Assembly: GCF_018449655.1 (NCBI RefSeq)
Contig: NZ_JAAVUX010000014.1
Coordinates: forward strand, 93,872-157,871
Direction: 5' to 3'
Length of the DNA stretch: 64,000 nucleotides
From: Pseudomonas sp. dw_358
GTDB taxonomy: Bacteria > Pseudomonadota > Gammaproteobacteria > Pseudomonadales > Pseudomonadaceae
How positions within the stretch are numbered: position 1 is the stretch's first letter; every line of letters starts with the position of its first letter. Shown piece after piece: positions 63,947-64,000 of this stretch. The position numbers were made by a program, and so were the translations under genes. The notes under the pieces are model-generated. The model was not told where the DNA came from. It saw only the letters and a list, made by a program, of their open reading frames with translations, and searched no databases.

Positions 63947-64000
63947 ATGGGTTTCTACTCAGAAGAACGTAAAGCTGCGCTGTTGAAAATGATGCTTCCA
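63947..64000 (+). CDS. transposase (IS3-type OrfA-like), partial
   Basis: Only 18 residues are visible, MGFYSEERKAALLKMMLP, before the right edge. This opening is like that of helix-turn-helix transposase proteins common in Pseudomonas (YSxERKAxxLxxMLPP pattern). A second in-frame ATG lies at 63941. The element's family and completeness cannot be judged. Confidence 0.6.
   Translation, partial: MGFYSEERKAALLKMMLP

Overview
The window looks like a piece of a Pseudomonas chromosome, most likely of the P. fluorescens/putida side of the genus. The DNA is GC-rich. It carries a complete 2-ketogluconate (kgu) operon with its PtxS repressor and a TGAAACCGGTTTCA operator, REP-type intergenic palindromes, and many two-component systems, LysR regulators and RND/HlyD/TolC exporters. 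No rRNA, tRNA or CRISPR array was seen. Species cannot be fixed from the sequence alone.

Layout. 1-1050: a partial Kdo-hydroxylase-like gene and a methyltransferase. 1196-9815: a tripartite RND efflux operon preceded by an orphan OmpR-type regulator, with a divergent second regulator plus sensor kinase. 10029-17584: a tightly packed seven-gene unit purU-folD-soxB-soxD-soxA-soxG-iclR for oxidative N-demethylation and disposal of the one-carbon unit; its SoxD-like subunit has lost two of the four usual zinc ligands. 17590-21987: MFS exporter, exported beta-propeller protein, LysR regulator and EamA permease. 22172-26264: a two-component system between two exported alpha/beta hydrolases. 26309-27532: an EamA permease with a histidine-rich tail and a 60-residue upstream ORF. 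27900-33225: a fluoroacetate-dehalogenase-like hydrolase, a DctA carrier, a LysR regulator and a LeuC/LeuD-like hydro-lyase pair. 33283-34658: divergent HxlR regulator and QorB-like reductase.

35040-45142 is the most unusual block. A TolC-like lipoprotein, a HlyD adaptor, a second HlyD protein with an N-terminal GAF-like region, and a membrane M50 metalloprotease fused to a HlyD-like domain are followed, in the same direction and with short gaps, by four tandem Bug/TctC-type solute-binding proteins that all start with twin-arginine signals. No TctA/TctB permease is present. A perfect CRP/Vfr-type palindrome lies upstream. I read it as a candidate undescribed envelope export/processing system.

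45139-51972: a lipoprotein, a large hybrid histidine kinase, glycerate kinase with a CdaR-type regulator, and an aldo/keto reductase. 51973-53198 has no intact gene. It holds a mosaic of a non-coding repeat family whose end carries short tandem arrays (GGCTCT, GCTAACA, GCAACA), running into the decayed C-terminus of a sigma-54 activator. 53199-57507: a copper/oxidant-type two-component system divergent from an exported protein, a cytochrome b and a Tat-exported molybdopterin enzyme, with two palindromic boxes between. 57556-62706: kguD-kguT-kguK-kguE-ptxS. 62812-64000: a DUF1345 membrane protein, a third diverged repeat copy with a 12-bp tandem array, and the start of a transposase.
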